Shown piece by piece: positions 6,174-15,978 of a DNA stretch of 22,033 bases (its first letter is position 1; each line of letters begins with the position of its first letter). The DNA is from an uncultured Lysobacterales bacterium (GTDB lineage Bacteria; Pseudomonadota; Gammaproteobacteria; Xanthomonadales; Xanthomonadaceae): NCBI GenBank assembly GCA_946886865.1, contig CAMPJI010000037.1, positions 1-22,033 of the forward strand, given 5' to 3'. Made by a program: the position numbers and the translations under genes. Below the pieces are notes generated by a model. It saw only the letters and a program-made list of their open reading frames with translations, ran no database searches and was not told the origin of the DNA.

Positions 6174-9011
6174 ATGCAGACACCGCTCGATGACCTGACC
6201 GCCCGCGCAATCGAGCGCCTGCGTGCCGCGGGCGCGTTGCCCCCCGACGTCGAGGACGACGGATGCATTGCCGCTGTCACGCGCGTCGCGGCCGCCAGCG
6301 ATTTCGCCATCGACACCCTGGTGCGGCAGCCGTCGTTGCTGGCCACCCTCTTGGCCGACTCCAGTGCACCGATCGCCGCGCCGGTCCTGCAGGCGGGCGA
6401 ACGCGACCGGTGGATGGCGCAGCTGCGGCGCTACCGCACCGCCGAGTCCACGCGGCTGGTGTGGCGCGACGTGCTGGGCCTGGACACGGTCGATGACACC
6501 TTGGCCGGCAGCACGCGCTTGGCCGACCGCTGCCTGCAGCTGACGCTGGATGCGCTGGAGGGCGATTTCGCCCAGCGCCACGGCGTGGTGCGTGATGCAG
6601 ATGGCCACGTGCAACGGCTGGTGGTGTTCGGGCTGGGCAAGCTCGGCGGCGAGGTGCTGAACTTCAGTTCCGACATCGACCTGGTCCATGGCTACGAGGC
6701 CGGCGGCCTGTCGGATGGGCCGCGCCCGCTGGACGCGGAGGCCTACTTCACCCGTCTGGCCCAGCAACTGGGGCGGCTGCTGGACGAGGTCACCGCCGAC
6801 GGCTTCTGCCACCGCGTCGACCTGCGCCTGCGGCCGTACGGCACTGCCGGCCGCGTGGCGTGGTCGTTCCCGGCGATGGAGCAATACTTCCAGCACGAGG
6901 GCCGCGACTGGGAACGCTACGCGTGGCAGAAGGCGCGACCGGTGGCGGGCGACCTTGAGGCTGGCGAGCGGTTCCTCGACGCCCTGCGGCCTTTCGTCTA
7001 CCGGCGCTACCTCGACTTCGGCGCGCTCGACGGCCTGCGCGCCATGAAGGCCTCCATCGCGGCGGAAGTCGCGCGCAAGGAACTGGCCGACGACATCAAG
7101 CGCGGGCCCGGCGGCATCCGCGAGCTCGAGTTCCTCGTGCAGGCGCTGCAGTTGATCCGCGGCGGACGCGAACCCGAGCTGCGCGGTCGCCACTTGATGG
7201 GCGCGCTGGATGCGCTGGTGGAGGCCAACCAGATCGAACCGGCGGCCGGCGATGCGCTGCGCGCCGCGTACGGCTTCCTGCGTCGCCTGGAAAACCGCCT
7301 GCAGATGGTGCGCGACGCGCAGGTGCATGCGCTACCGGAGGACCCGCTGGACCGCGAGCGCATCGCACGCGCGCTGGGTTACGAGGATTGGTCGGCATTG
7401 TTGGCCGCGCTGGACGTGCAGCGCGCGGTCGTGGCGGAGGAATTCGCCGCGTTGCTGGCGCCGCGCCGCAAGCACGACGCCCCCGATGCGCTGGCCGCGT
7501 ACTGGCGCGCGCTGCCCGAGGCCGGCAGCGGCGACGTGCTGGGCGAGGCGGGCTTTGAGGATGCCGAATCGGCCGACGCCGTCCTTCGCGACTTCGCGCG
7601 GCGTCCGAGCGTCGCCGGCCTGTCCGATGTCACGCGTGCACGGCTGGACCGCGTGCTGCCGGCGTTGCTGCACGGCGCCGCCTCGTCAGGCGAGCCGATG
7701 CTGGCGCTGCGCCGGCTGCTGGCGATGCTGCACAACATCCTGCGCCGCAGCGCCTACCTGGCATTGCTGGACGAAGAGCCGACGGCGCTCGCGCGGCTGG
7801 TGGACGTGGTCGAGCACAGCGCGTTGCTGGCCGAGCGCCTGGCTGCCTACCCGCTGTTGCTGGACGAACTGCTCGACGTGCGCGTCTCCGGTCCGCTGCC
7901 CGATCGCACGGAGCTGCTCGAACTATGCGCGGGCGTCGATCCGGACAACGCCTTCGGCACCGATACCGAAGCCACGTTGCAGGCACTGAACGAACTGCGC
8001 CAGGCGTTGGGCTTCCGCATTGCGATGGCGCTGCGCGACGGCCGCCAGGGCGCGTCCGACAGCGCACGGCAGCTGGCGTGGCTGGCCGACGGCGTGGTGC
8101 GGCGCGTGCTGGCATTGGCCGAACGCGAGATCGCCACGCGCCACGGCCGCGTGCCGGGCGCACGCTTTGCGGTGATCGGCTACGGCAGCCTGGGCGGGGA
8201 GGAGCTGGGGTTCGGCTCGGACCTCGACCTGGTGTTCCTGTACGACGCACCGGGCGAGGCGGTGTCCGATGGCGCGCGCCCGCTGGACGCGTCGCGCTGG
8301 TTCGTGCGGCTGGCGCAGAAGATCGTCGCGCTGCTGGACACACCGACCGGCGCCGGCCACCTGTTCGAGGTCGACGTGCGCCTGCGGCCCGACGGCGCCG
8401 GCGGGCTGCTGGTGTCCAGCCTGCCCAGCTACGCCGATTACCAGGCCCACCGGGCGTGGACGTGGGAGCACCAGGCGCTGGTGCGCGCGCGCTGCGTCGG
8501 CGGCGATGCGGCGTTGTGCGACGCCTTCGAGCGCGTGCGTGGGGAGACCTTGGCGCGGCGGCGCGACCCGGCGACGCTGCGCGCCGACATCGTGCACATG
8601 CGTGCGCGGATGCGTGCCGAGCTCGACCGCAGCGATGCGGGGGGCTTCGATCTCAAGCAGGGCGAGGGTGGGCTGGTGGACCTGGAGTTCCTGCTGCAGG
8701 CGCTGGTGCTGGCACATGCCGCGGCGCAGCCGGCGCTGCTGCATCCGCGTGCGACCCCGGTGCTGATCGACGCGGCCGAGCATGCAAACGTGCTCGCGGC
8801 GGTGGAAGCGGACCGGCTGCGTAACGCCCATGCCACGCTGCTGGCCCGAGGCCTGGAGTGCACGCTGGACCGCCGGTCGCGCCGCGTGCCGCTGGACGAA
8901 GGCATTGAAGCGGCGCGGACCGCGATCCGCGAGGTGGCGCGCACGCACGGGCTCGATTTCGCCGCCGCGACGGCGGACACCAGGGCACCGGTCCCCGGCA
9001 ACACGGCATAG
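6174..9011 (+). CDS. glnE: Bifunctional glutamine synthetase adenylyltransferase / adenylyl-removing enzyme
   Basis: Encodes 945 residues, practically the same length as E. coli GlnE. The enzyme switches glutamine synthetase off by transferring AMP to a conserved tyrosine and on by phosphorolytic removal, under PII and glutamine control. Both nucleotidyltransferase domains are visible. The N-terminal adenylyl-removing domain has [19 protein letters not shown] at ~152-170, and the C-terminal adenylyltransferase domain has [19 protein letters not shown] at ~668-686. Each is followed by a GlnD/GlnE helical partner segment ([15 protein letters not shown] near 310, [15 protein letters not shown] near 830). 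The start ATG 6174 is chosen over an in-frame GTG at 6114 that lies at a hairpin. The ribosome site is weak. It is monocistronic here and convergent with the next gene. Confidence 0.97.
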   Translation: MQTPLDDLTARAIERLRAAGALPPDVEDDGCIAAVTRVAAASDFAIDTLVRQPSLLATLLADSSAPIAAPVLQAGERDRWMAQLRRYRTAESTRLVWRDVLGLDTVDDTLAGSTRLADRCLQLTLDALEGDFAQRHGVVRDADGHVQRLVVFGLGKLGGEVLNFSSDIDLVHGYEAGGLSDGPRPLDAEAYFTRLAQQLGRLLDEVTADGFCHRVDLRLRPYGTAGRVAWSFPAMEQYFQHEGRDWERYAWQKARPVAGDLEAGERFLDALRPFVYRRYLDFGALDGLRAMKASIAAEVARKELADDIKRGPGGIRELEFLVQALQLIRGGREPELRGRHLMGALDALVEANQIEPAAGDALRAAYGFLRRLENRLQMVRDAQVHALPEDPLDRERIARALGYEDWSALLAALDVQRAVVAEEFAALLAPRRKHDAPDALAAYWRALPEAGSGDVLGEAGFEDAESADAVLRDFARRPSVAGLSDVTRARLDRVLPALLHGAASSGEPMLALRRLLAMLHNILRRSAYLALLDEEPTALARLVDVVEHSALLAERLAAYPLLLDELLDVRVSGPLPDRTELLELCAGVDPDNAFGTDTEATLQALNELRQALGFRIAMALRDGRQGASDSARQLAWLADGVVRRVLALAEREIATRHGRVPGARFAVIGYGSLGGEELGFGSDLDLVFLYDAPGEAVSDGARPLDASRWFVRLAQKIVALLDTPTGAGHLFEVDVRLRPDGAGGLLVSSLPSYADYQAHRAWTWEHQALVRARCVGGDAALCDAFERVRGETLARRRDPATLRADIVHMRARMRAELDRSDAGGFDLKQGEGGLVDLEFLLQALVLAHAAAQPALLHPRATPVLIDAAEHANVLAAVEADRLRNAHATLLARGLECTLDRRSRRVPLDEGIEAARTAIREVARTHGLDFAAATADTRAPVPGNTA

Positions 9012-9035
9012 GCGGTCGCGTTGCACCACCCGCCG

Positions 9036-9054
9036 CGGTGCGGCGCCGGCACCG
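9036..9054. terminator. Weak hairpin between convergent glnE and ELM1-family genes
   Basis: CGGTGC (9036-9041) pairs with GCACCG (9049-9054) around a 7-base loop. It lies in the 55-bp gap between the converging ends. There is no T-tract on either strand, so terminator function is only suggested by position. Confidence 0.3.
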
Positions 9055-9066
9055 GCCTGCCGGTCT

Positions 9067-10020
9067 TCAGAGCGCCAGGCGTGCCCGGACTTCGGCCGCC
9101 ACGCGCGCGGTCTCGCGCAGGGGCGTCACCGGCCAGTCGACCAGGGCGTCATCCAGCATCCGCACGCGGCCGCTGCCGAGCAGGCTGTCGAGGAATCGCC
9201 GGTGGCGGCCGTGCAGCGCCTCGGCGCCGGCGACGAACACGGGCACGTCGGTCGCGCACGCCTCCGACAGCATGTTGACCGAGTCGGCGGTGCACACGAT
9301 GCGGTCGGCCCATGCCAGCAGGCCCGGGTAGGGGTTGGGGCCGGGCTCGATGCCGGTCCAGACCACGCCGGGGATGCCCAGGAACCGCTCGCGCAGGTGG
9401 GTCCGCGCGGTGGCGGGCGTGCGGCGCGAGGCCGTGGCCAGCACGCTGCCGCCTTCGCGCGCGACGGCCGCGCCGATGCGTGCCGCGGCCTGGCCCAGAA
9501 GTGCGCTGTCGAAACTGGAATGGCGGCTGTGGCCGCCCAGCAGCAAAGCGGTACGCGGCCGGGGAAACTCGCCCAGCGCCGCGAACTCGTGGCGCGCCGC
9601 GGCCAGCCACTGGTCATCGACCGGGTTCAGGCTGCCCCGGGTGCGGATGACGTTGGCGCCGTCCAGGCCGTCGTGTTCCGGTGCGACCACCAGGTCCCAG
9701 TGCCGGGGTGCGATGCGGGGCGCAAGGATCTGCACCGTGCGCGCGCCGCGGGCGCCGAGCAGGCGCGTTGCGAGCGCCGCGCGTCGTCCGCAGCCGATCG
9801 CCAGTTGCGGCGGCTCCGCCATCGCGCGCTGGAAGTCCGGGCCGAACGCCGCCGCATCCCCCGGGAACCGCCGCGGCGCCCACCAGGCCCAGGGGGCACG
9901 TGCCTCCAGCGCCCATGCCCGGGCGTCCAGGCCGAGCGCCTGCGCCAGCGCCTCGGCCTGCCGCACGTTGCCGGCGTTGCCATCGGTAAGCGTCCAGGTC
10001 GCGGGCGATCGTTGTTGCAT
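9067..10020 (-). CDS. Mitochondrial fission ELM1 family protein (GT-B-like fold)
   Basis: Encodes 317 residues. The N-terminus [22 protein letters not shown] and the later [13 protein letters not shown] with following VPVFV are the signature segments of the ELM1/DUF1022 family, which in bacteria has a glycosyltransferase-B-like fold and is often found near LPS genes. The bacterial role is unproven; the name comes from the plant homologue. The ATG at 10020 is chosen because family similarity begins at its seventh residue. An upstream in-frame extension to 10116 would add 32 residues without family features. The gene is transcribed away from the nitroreductase, sharing a 137-bp divergent region, and converges with glnE. 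No signal peptide is seen, so it should be cytoplasmic. Confidence 0.85.
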   Translation of the reverse strand: MQQRSPATWTLTDGNAGNVRQAEALAQALGLDARAWALEARAPWAWWAPRRFPGDAAAFGPDFQRAMAEPPQLAIGCGRRAALATRLLGARGARTVQILAPRIAPRHWDLVVAPEHDGLDGANVIRTRGSLNPVDDQWLAAARHEFAALGEFPRPRTALLLGGHSRHSSFDSALLGQAAARIGAAVAREGGSVLATASRRTPATARTHLRERFLGIPGVVWTGIEPGPNPYPGLLAWADRIVCTADSVNMLSEACATDVPVFVAGAEALHGRHRRFLDSLLGSGRVRMLDDALVDWPVTPLRETARVAAEVRARLAL

Positions 10021-10052
10021 GGGTGTGGTCAATCCGTTCCGAAGGTGCCGTC

Positions 10053-10080
10053 TGTTGCGCTGCGGGCAAGACTTTACACT
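10053..10080 (+). promoter_or_regulatory. Putative promoter of the nitroreductase/YceI/pirin genes
   Basis: TGTTGC (10053-10058), 16 bases, then TACACT (10075-10080), a good -10 hexamer in an otherwise GC-rich region. The predicted start near 10087 leaves a ~70-base leader before the ATG at 10158. Confidence 0.4.
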
Positions 10081-10157
10081 GGCCGGCCTCGGCGTTGCCC
10101 CCGCGCACCTGCGCATCCGGGCGCCGACGCTGCATCGCTACGCACCAGGAGACCCGC

Positions 10158-10745
10158 ATGTCCAAGCCGCTGCCCGACGCCTCGCTCGACCAGATCTTCC
10201 GCACCGCCCGCACCCACAACGAACTGGGCGGCGACGTCAGCGACGACACCCTGCGGCAGCTGTACGACCTGGCCAAGTGGGGCCCGACCAGCGCCAACAT
10301 GACACCGGCGCGGCTGGTGTTCGTGAAGTCGGCCGAGGCGAAGGCGAAGCTCGAGCCCGCGCTGGACGAAGGCAACCGCGCCAAGACCCTGGCCGCGCCG
10401 GTCACGGTGATCGTCGCCCATGACGAGGACTTCCACGAGAAGCTGCCGTACCTGTTCCCGCATACCGACGCCAAGAGCTGGTTCGACGGCCCGCGCGAAG
10501 GCCGCCGCGACGCCGCGTTCCGCAACGGCAGCCTGCAGGGCGCGTATGTGATCCTGGCCGCACGCGCGCTGGGCCTGGACACCGGCCCGATGTCGGGCTT
10601 CGACAACGCCAAGGTCGACGAGGCGTTCTTCGCCGGCACCGCCATCAAGTCCAACTTCCTGATCAACCTGGGCCACGGTGACACCGCCAAGCTGTTCCCG
10701 CGCTCGCCGCGCCTGTCCTTCGACGAGGCCGCGCGCATCGAGTGA
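10158..10745 (+). CDS. rutE: RutE-type nitroreductase / malonic semialdehyde reductase family protein
   Basis: Encodes 195 residues, matching E. coli RutE in length. The opening ([20 protein letters not shown], then [22 protein letters not shown]) is the characteristic FMN-binding N-terminus of this nitroreductase subfamily. [11 protein letters not shown] and a C-terminal NLGHGD segment fit as well. In E. coli the enzyme reduces malonic semialdehyde to 3-hydroxypropionate in pyrimidine catabolism. No other rut genes are nearby, so the physiological substrate here is uncertain and a general NAD(P)H:quinone/nitro-compound role is possible. The start is supported by AGGAG seven bases before the ATG; the 45-codon upstream extension is untranslated leader. 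It is the first of three closely spaced genes (43-bp and 15-bp gaps), probably an operon. Confidence 0.9.
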   Translation: MSKPLPDASLDQIFRTARTHNELGGDVSDDTLRQLYDLAKWGPTSANMTPARLVFVKSAEAKAKLEPALDEGNRAKTLAAPVTVIVAHDEDFHEKLPYLFPHTDAKSWFDGPREGRRDAAFRNGSLQGAYVILAARALGLDTGPMSGFDNAKVDEAFFAGTAIKSNFLINLGHGDTAKLFPRSPRLSFDEAARIE

Positions 10746-10788
10746 TGCCGCGGCCATCCTGACGCCACCCCCGCACCGGAGACCTGCC

Positions 10789-11379
10789 ATGAAGCGCCTG
10801 TTCCTGACCGCCGCCCTGATGACCGCCTTCGCCGCCCCGCTGGCGGCCGCGCCGGTGACGTACACGATCGACCCCAACCACACCGACGTCACCGCGCAGT
10901 GGAGCCACTTCGGCTTCTCCAACCCGATCGCCCACTTCGGCGATGCCGAAGGCGCGATCACCTACGATCCGGACAACGTCGGCCAGTCCTCGGTGGAGGT
11001 CACGCTGCCGCTGAGCGGGCTGGAGGCCCACGTGCCCGCGTTCAACGAGCACCTGCGCAGCGACGACTTCTTCGACGCGGCCAACCACCCACAGGTGACG
11101 TTCAAGAGCACGCGCGTGGAGGCGGCAGGCGAGAACAAGCTGCGTGTGATCGGCGACCTGACGATCCGCGGCGTGACCAAGGAGGTCGTGCTCGACACCA
11201 CGATCAACAAGATCGGTGAGCAGCCGATGGCCAAGCGCGCCGCCGCCGGGTTCGATGCCACCACCACCGTCAAGCGCACCGACTTCGGCCTGGGCCTGTA
11301 CGCGCCCAACGTCAGCGACGAGGTGCAGATCCGCATCACCACCGAGGCGGTGGTGCCCAAGCCCGACGCCGCCGAGTAA
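10789..11379 (+). CDS. YceI family periplasmic lipid-binding-like protein
   Basis: Encodes 196 residues. The signal peptide spans residues 1-20 (cleavage after LAA or nearby). The mature protein has the YceI lipocalin-like signature: TYTIDPNHTDVTAQWSHFGFS at the N-terminus, a central HLRSDDFFDAANHPQVTFKST segment, and GDLTIRGVTKEVVLD. Members bind isoprenoid-type lipids in the periplasm and are often induced by base or osmotic stress. The precise ligand here is unknown. The ATG at 10789 opens the signal peptide, with GGAG upstream; a longer in-frame start at 10678 lies inside the nitroreductase gene and is rejected. It is likely co-transcribed with the nitroreductase and pirin genes. Confidence 0.95.
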   Translation: MKRLFLTAALMTAFAAPLAAAPVTYTIDPNHTDVTAQWSHFGFSNPIAHFGDAEGAITYDPDNVGQSSVEVTLPLSGLEAHVPAFNEHLRSDDFFDAANHPQVTFKSTRVEAAGENKLRVIGDLTIRGVTKEVVLDTTINKIGEQPMAKRAAAGFDATTTVKRTDFGLGLYAPNVSDEVQIRITTEAVVPKPDAAE

Positions 11380-11394
11380 CCGGAACGCACCACG

Positions 11395-12099
11395 ATGATC
11401 GTCCACCGCCCGGCCGCCGAGCGCGGCCACGTCCGGACCGAATGGCTGGACAGCCGCCACACGTTTTCGTTCGGGCACTACTACGACCCGGCGTGGATGG
11501 GCTTCGGCGTGCTGCGCGTGATCAACGAGGACCGGGTGGCGGGCGGTGGCGGCTTCGCGCCGCACCGCCACGCCAACATGGAAATCCTCAGCTACGTGGT
11601 GTCCGGCGGACTGGCGCACCGCGACAGCACGGGCGGTGGCGGTGTGATCGGCCCGGGCGAACTGCAATGGATGAGCGCCGGCCACGGCGTGGAGCACAGC
11701 GAGTTCAATGCCTCCGACCAGCAGCCGGTGCACTTCCTGCAGATCTGGTTGCAGCCCGATCGAGTCAACGCGCCGCCGGCCTACGCACAGCGCCCGGCCA
11801 GCGACGGCGGCGGGGCGTGGACGCTGATGGCCTCGCCCGACGGGCACGACGACAGCCTCGCGATCCGGCAGGACGCACGCCTGTTCGAGGCCCGTCTGGA
11901 CGAAGGCGAAGCGCTCGGGCGTCCCCTGCAGGCCGGCCGGCGCTACTGGGTGCAGGTCGTGGCCGGCGACCTCGCGGTCAACGGGCAGGCGCTGGGGGCC
12001 GGCGACGCCCTCGGGCTGGTCGAGGAAACCGGCGAATTGGCGCTGTCGGCCACCGGCACCGGCCAGGCGGTCGCGCTGGTGTTCGACCTGCCGGCCTGA
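11395..12099 (+). CDS. Pirin family protein (YhhW/YhaK-like bicupin)
   Basis: Encodes 234 residues. The N-terminal cupin carries the full metal-binding set H57, H59 (FAPHRHANME), H101 and E103 (GHGVEHSE), at the same positions I recall for E. coli YhhW. The C-terminal half is a second, degenerate cupin ending in a hydrophobic strand. E. coli YhhW has quercetin 2,3-dioxygenase activity in vitro; the natural role in bacteria is unclear and may be redox- or metal-related. It starts 15 bp after the YceI gene, so it is most likely the last gene of that operon. An 8-bp GC hairpin begins at its stop codon. Confidence 0.95.
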   Translation: MIVHRPAAERGHVRTEWLDSRHTFSFGHYYDPAWMGFGVLRVINEDRVAGGGGFAPHRHANMEILSYVVSGGLAHRDSTGGGGVIGPGELQWMSAGHGVEHSEFNASDQQPVHFLQIWLQPDRVNAPPAYAQRPASDGGGAWTLMASPDGHDDSLAIRQDARLFEARLDEGEALGRPLQAGRRYWVQVVAGDLAVNGQALGAGDALGLVEETGELALSATGTGQAVALVFDLPA

Positions 12100-12123
12100 G
12101 CCGGCCGCCGCGCGGGGCCGGCT
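12099..12123 (+). terminator. Hairpin at the end of the pirin operon
   Basis: AGCCGGCC (12099-12106) pairs perfectly with GGCCGGCT (12116-12123) around a 9-base loop, starting at the pirin stop codon. No T run follows, so it is a weak or Rho-assisted terminator candidate. Confidence 0.4.
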
Positions 12124-12156
12124 GGTAGACTGCGGCCCCCGCGAGATTCGACCGCC

Positions 12157-12354
12157 ATGACCGCCGCCCACGACCATCCGACCCAGGCTAACGCCGAGCG
12201 CCGTTACACCGTCACCCGCGCGGACCTGCCGCTGAGCTGCCCGCTGCCGTCGATGGCACTGTGGAATTCGCACCCACGGGTCTACCTGCCGATCGAAGCC
12301 GAGCGCGAGTGCCAGTGCCCGTACTGCGGCGCGCACTTCGTGCTCGAGGACTGA
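12157..12354 (+). CDS. Small zinc-finger (CHCC-type) protein
   Basis: Encodes 65 residues. It has the zf-CHCC pattern seen in NDUFS6-like proteins: C28 (LSCPLP), H39 (NSHPRVYLPI), C54 and C57 (CPYCGAHFVL). The LWNSHPRVYLPIE and CPYCGAHFVL segments are the hallmark of the bacterial family, which is widespread in proteobacteria. It probably binds one zinc ion; the cellular role is unknown. There is no signal peptide, so it should be cytoplasmic. It precedes a glycosyltransferase by 16 bp and may share its transcript, an order I recall from related genomes. Confidence 0.92.
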   Translation: MTAAHDHPTQANAERRYTVTRADLPLSCPLPSMALWNSHPRVYLPIEAERECQCPYCGAHFVLED

Positions 12355-12370
12355 GCCAGGCCGCGGCCCG

Positions 12371-13558
12371 GTGTCGGCCGTGACCCATCCGGCGCCGGGC
12401 CAGACGATGCCCGAGCGCCCAGCCGGCCCCGCCGGCGCGCCACGCACCGTCGTGCAACTGCTGCCTGCGCTGGAGTCCGGCGGGGTCGAGCGTTCGACCC
12501 TGGAAATCGCCCAGGCGCTGGTCGCGGCCGGCCACCGCGCCATCGTCGTTTCCGCCGGTGGCCGTCTCGTGCCGCGCCTGCTCGCGATCGGCGCCGAACA
12601 CGTCACCCTCGACATCGGTCGCAAGTCGCTGCTGACCCTCCGCCACGTCCGCCCGCTGCGCGCGCTGCTGCAGCGCGAGCGCGTCGACCTGGTGCATGCG
12701 CGCTCGCGCCTGCCCGCGTGGCTGGGCCTGCGCGCCATCGAGGGCATGGACGCGGCCGCGCGCCCGCGCCTGGTCACCACGGTGCACGGGCTGAATTCGC
12801 CCTCGCGCTACAGCGCGGTGATGACGCGCGGCGAGCGCGTGATCTGCGTCTCCGGCACCGTGCGCGACTACGTACTGCGGCAGTACCCCGCGACCGAACC
12901 CGCGCGGCTGCGTGTCATCCCGCGCGGCATCGACCCGGCCGACTTCCCCCGCGCAGCGCGGCCCGATGCCGATGCGCGCGCATGGGCGGCATCGTTGCAC
13001 CCCGCGCTGGGCGGCGCGGGTCCGTTGCTGCTGCTGCCCGGCCGCGGCACCCGCCTGAAGGGCCACGCCGATGCACTGGCGCTGCTGGCCGCCGTCCGGG
13101 GCCGTGGCGTGGATGCGCGCCTGTGGCTGCCGGGCGCGCGCGAACGCGGGCGCGAGGCCTACATCGCCGAACTCGAGCGCGAGGCCGACGCATTGGGCGT
13201 GGCGGATACGATCGCGTTCACCGCGCCGACGGACGCCATCGCCCGCGCCTACGCGGCCAGCGACCTGGTCCTGCAACTCTCGCGCAAGCCCGAGGCCTTT
13301 GGTCGCACCGTCGTGGAAGCGCTGTCGATGGGCCGGCCCGTGCTCGGCTGGGCGCATGGCGGCGTTGGCGAACTGCTGCTGCAACTGCAGCCGTCGGGCG
13401 CGGTACCTGCCTTCGACGCCGAGGCGCTGGCAACGACGGCCGTCGCGCTGCTGGCCGATCCACCTGCGTTGCCGCCCTCGATCCCCTACACCCTGCAGGC
13501 GATGCAGGACGCTACCCTTGCCGTCTATGCCGAACTCCTCGACCGCCCCCGCGGCTGA
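12371..13558 (+). CDS. GT4-family glycosyltransferase, probable LPS core/O-chain biosynthesis
   Basis: Encodes 395 residues from a GTG at 12371. An ATG at 12407 is an equally possible start, since similarity begins only at VVQLLPALESGGVERSTLEIA (residue ~27). It has the GT-B layout: an acceptor domain with the G-GVER loop, then a donor domain with VIPRGIDP, LLPGRGTRLKGHADAL and the E-x7-E catalytic/donor motif in KPEAFGRTVVEAL. The donor sugar cannot be read from sequence. It overlaps the following O-antigen-ligase-family gene by 32 bases, and LPS genes lie just beyond, so it probably adds a sugar to the lipopolysaccharide core on the cytoplasmic face. No membrane segments are seen. Confidence 0.92.
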   Translation: MSAVTHPAPGQTMPERPAGPAGAPRTVVQLLPALESGGVERSTLEIAQALVAAGHRAIVVSAGGRLVPRLLAIGAEHVTLDIGRKSLLTLRHVRPLRALLQRERVDLVHARSRLPAWLGLRAIEGMDAAARPRLVTTVHGLNSPSRYSAVMTRGERVICVSGTVRDYVLRQYPATEPARLRVIPRGIDPADFPRAARPDADARAWAASLHPALGGAGPLLLLPGRGTRLKGHADALALLAAVRGRGVDARLWLPGARERGREAYIAELEREADALGVADTIAFTAPTDAIARAYAASDLVLQLSRKPEAFGRTVVEALSMGRPVLGWAHGGVGELLLQLQPSGAVPAFDAEALATTAVALLADPPALPPSIPYTLQAMQDATLAVYAELLDRPRG

Positions 13559-14867
13559 CCTCGCCCCGCCGGGCCGCTCCGTCGCCACCGGCTGGCGCTG
13601 GGCGCCCGCCTGGATCCTGACCCACGTCGCGCTGTGGCCGGCGCCAGGCTATGCCGAGGCGCTGCTGGTGCTGGGTGCGCTGGTGGCGATCTACCAGCTG
13701 GTCGCCTCGCGCTTCCGCGGCGGCGTGCAGTTGCTCAGCCACCAGGCGTGGGCCTTGAGCAGCGTGCTGTTCTTCGCCTACTGGTTGCCGGAGCTGGTGT
13801 CGGCGTTGGACTCGGTCGACGTCGGCCGCGCATTGCGCGAGGCCGCCGTCGACCTGCGCTACCTGCCCTTCCTGTGGCTGGCGGCGTCCGCCGTGGCCAA
13901 CGACCGCGGCCGGCGCACCACCTTCGGCGGCCTGGCGGTGATCATGGCGGTCTGGACCGTGGATGCACTGGCGCAGGCCATTTTCGGCACCAGTCCACTG
14001 TTCTTCGGCATCGATGCGATCAAGCAGCTCATCAGCGGCCACGGCATGTGCACGGCCGAAGAGGTCGCCAGCGTCGACCGCCTCAGCGGCATCCTCGGGC
14101 CGTGCAACCTCAAGCTCGGCCTGGTGCTGGCCAGCCTGTCGCCGTTCCTGCTGTTCGCGGCGGGGCGCCGCTTCGGCACCACCGGCTGGCTGGTGGCCGC
14201 GGCGGCCGTGGGGCTGGTGATCCTGCTGGCCGGGTCGCGGGCATCGTGGATCACCTACGGCCTCGTCATCCTGTTCTCGGGCTGGGGCCTGCTCGGGTGG
14301 CGCAAGCTGCTGGGCGTCTTCGCGTTCGGCGCGGTGGCGCTGGTCGTGCTGACCGCGGCGTCGCCGCAGGTGCGCGAGCGCATCGTGCGCACCACGCACG
14401 TGCTGCAGGCCGACGAAGCCGGGGTCGACATGGCGCTGTCGGGCCGGTCGCGCATCTGGGGCGCGGCCACGTGCATGGTGCGCGAGCACCCGGTGAATGG
14501 CGTCGGCGCCCGCGGCTTCCGCGAGGCGTTTCCCGCCTGCGATCCCGAGCCCGGCGAAGTGGCCGCGTGGGGCGATGGCCCGGCGCTGCACGCGCACCAG
14601 ATCGTGCTGGAAGTGCTGAGCGAAACCGGCGTGTTCGGCCTGCTGCTGTGGCTGGCCGGCGCGGCGATGGCGTGGCGCGCGTGGCGCTTCGCCGATGCGG
14701 CCTCGCGCGAGCACGCGCGCCCGGCGATGCTGGCGCTGGCGGTCACGGTGTTCCCGCTCAACACCCACCTGGCGTTCTATTCGACGTTCTGGGGCGGCCT
14801 GACGCTGTTGCTGGCCGCGCTCTATGCGGGCAGCCTGCTGGCACAGCCGTCGACGGCCCAGCAGTAG
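13527..14867 (+). CDS. O-antigen ligase (WaaL/Wzy_C) family membrane protein
   Basis: Encodes 446 residues with about ten hydrophobic membrane segments. The conserved periplasmic loop lies near residues 305-365, with SGRSRIWGAA, HPVNGVGARGFRE and HAHQIVLEVLSETGVFGLLL; these are hallmarks of Wzy_C proteins, in which the loop His and Arg support glycan transfer. In LPS synthesis such enzymes join O-polysaccharide from undecaprenyl diphosphate to lipid A-core in the periplasm; O-antigen polymerase is the main alternative. The ATG at 13527 gives a plausible cytoplasmic N-terminus and overlaps the glycosyltransferase gene by 32 bases; longer starts lie deep inside that gene. It converges with the lipid A acyltransferase gene across a 39-bp gap with no visible terminator. 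Confidence 0.9.
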   Translation: MPNSSTAPAADLAPPGRSVATGWRWAPAWILTHVALWPAPGYAEALLVLGALVAIYQLVASRFRGGVQLLSHQAWALSSVLFFAYWLPELVSALDSVDVGRALREAAVDLRYLPFLWLAASAVANDRGRRTTFGGLAVIMAVWTVDALAQAIFGTSPLFFGIDAIKQLISGHGMCTAEEVASVDRLSGILGPCNLKLGLVLASLSPFLLFAAGRRFGTTGWLVAAAAVGLVILLAGSRASWITYGLVILFSGWGLLGWRKLLGVFAFGAVALVVLTAASPQVRERIVRTTHVLQADEAGVDMALSGRSRIWGAATCMVREHPVNGVGARGFREAFPACDPEPGEVAAWGDGPALHAHQIVLEVLSETGVFGLLLWLAGAAMAWRAWRFADAASREHARPAMLALAVTVFPLNTHLAFYSTFWGGLTLLLAALYAGSLLAQPSTAQQ

Positions 14868-14906
14868 CCGCCGCTGCGACCCGTCCCCGGCCCCGCGCCC
14901 GGCCCG

Positions 14907-15821
14907 TCAATACGGCTTCGCTTCCCCCTCGGGCCGGCGCTTGAAGCGTCGGTGGATCCACAGGTACTGGCTGGGGGCTTCCAGCACCATCGCCTCGATC
15001 GCGGCGTTGACGCGCGTGCTGTCGACCAGCGCGTCCTTCGACGGGAAGTCCTCCAGCGGCGCGCCCAGTCGAAGCACGTAGTCGGCGCCCTCGCGGCGGT
15101 GGAAGAACGGCACCACCGCGCAACCCGTCAGCCGCGCGAACTGGTGGGTGGCGGTGATCGTCGCGGCGGGCACGCCGAAGAACGGTGCGAACACCGTGTC
15201 CTTGCCGCGCATGTCCTGGTCGGGCGCGTACCAGAGGATGCCGCCCTGTTTGAGGTGGCGCATCGCCGGGCGCAGCTCCTCGTTGCCGAACATCGCCGCG
15301 GCGTACCGGGCGCGGCCTCGCCGCACCGCCCATTCCATGACCGGGCTGCGGTAGCGCCGGTACATGCCGGCGAGCGGCAGGTGGTCGCACATCAGACGGC
15401 CGCACATCTCCAGCGTCATGAAATGGCCCGACACCAGCAGCACGCCACGGCCCTGCGCCTGCAGCGCCTGGACCGGCGCCAGCCCCTCGATGCGGACGGT
15501 GCGGCGCATGGGCGTGACGCGGCCCCACCAGGCGCGCGCGAATTCGAACAGCCCGACACCCAGGTCGCGGAAGCTCGCACGCACGAGGGCCTCGCGTGAC
15601 CGGGCATCCATGTCGGGGAAGCACAGCGCCAGGTTGGTCTCGGCGGCGTGGCGGCGCTGCGGCACGAGGCGGTAGGCGAGCGCGCCCAGCCCCCGACCGA
15701 GGCCACGCTGCAGCGGCCACGGCAGGCGGCCGGCCAGGACCATCACGCCCACGGCGAGCCAGGTCGGCCAATGGCGGGGGCCTGTCGGAGGCGCGGGAGG
15801 CGTGGACGATGCGGATGACAT
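14907..15821 (-). CDS. Lipid A biosynthesis lauroyl acyltransferase (LpxL/HtrB family)
   Basis: Encodes 304 residues, close to E. coli LpxL (306). An N-terminal membrane anchor lies at about 20-50. The H-x4-E catalytic motif is H133-E138 in SGHFMTLEM. GMYRRYRSPVMEWAVRRGR, the WYAPDQD segment and FFGVPAATITATHQFA are typical of the family, which moves an acyl chain from acyl-ACP to Kdo-lipid IVA on the inner face of the inner membrane. LpxL versus LpxM specificity cannot be told from sequence. The ATG at 15821 is chosen over an extension to 15884 because a TAGAAT -10 box sits 7 bases upstream, implying leaderless translation. It diverges from waaA, the enzyme that makes its substrate. Confidence 0.93.
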   Translation of the reverse strand: MSSASSTPPAPPTGPRHWPTWLAVGVMVLAGRLPWPLQRGLGRGLGALAYRLVPQRRHAAETNLALCFPDMDARSREALVRASFRDLGVGLFEFARAWWGRVTPMRRTVRIEGLAPVQALQAQGRGVLLVSGHFMTLEMCGRLMCDHLPLAGMYRRYRSPVMEWAVRRGRARYAAAMFGNEELRPAMRHLKQGGILWYAPDQDMRGKDTVFAPFFGVPAATITATHQFARLTGCAVVPFFHRREGADYVLRLGAPLEDFPSKDALVDSTRVNAAIEAMVLEAPSQYLWIHRRFKRRPEGEAKPY

Positions 15822-15828
15822 GACCGCG

Positions 15829-15834
15829 ATTCTA
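15829..15834 (-). promoter_or_regulatory. -10 box of the lipid A acyltransferase gene (leaderless)
   Basis: On the minus strand, TAGAAT lies 7 bases before the ATG at 15821. Transcription would start at or one base before the A of the start codon, and no ribosome site is present. The -35 is poor. Confidence 0.5.
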
Positions 15835-15972
15835 GCGAAGCGCCACCAGCACCCCGGGCGACGCAGGGCACCGCCGCGTTGCATGAGCCCTCGATGCGAC
15901 TACGAACGGGCATGCCGGCGCGCTGGAGACCGAATCGTGGATGACGCGTGAGTCCCCGGTGCGCGCGCCCGC

Positions 15973-15978
15973 TATCCT
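15973..15978 (+). promoter_or_regulatory. -10 box of waaA (leaderless)
   Basis: TATCCT ends 7 bases before the ATG at 15986, the same spacing as the divergent acyltransferase gene. No ribosome site is visible between them. The -35 region is weak. Confidence 0.45.

Noticed and set aside
4731..7328. Very long open frame (865 codons) on the minus strand across the second protease and glnE
   Set aside because: It lies opposite two clearly real genes. Its translation is low-complexity (rich in His, Arg, Gln, Ala, Val) with no family signature. Such antisense frames are expected in very GC-rich DNA.
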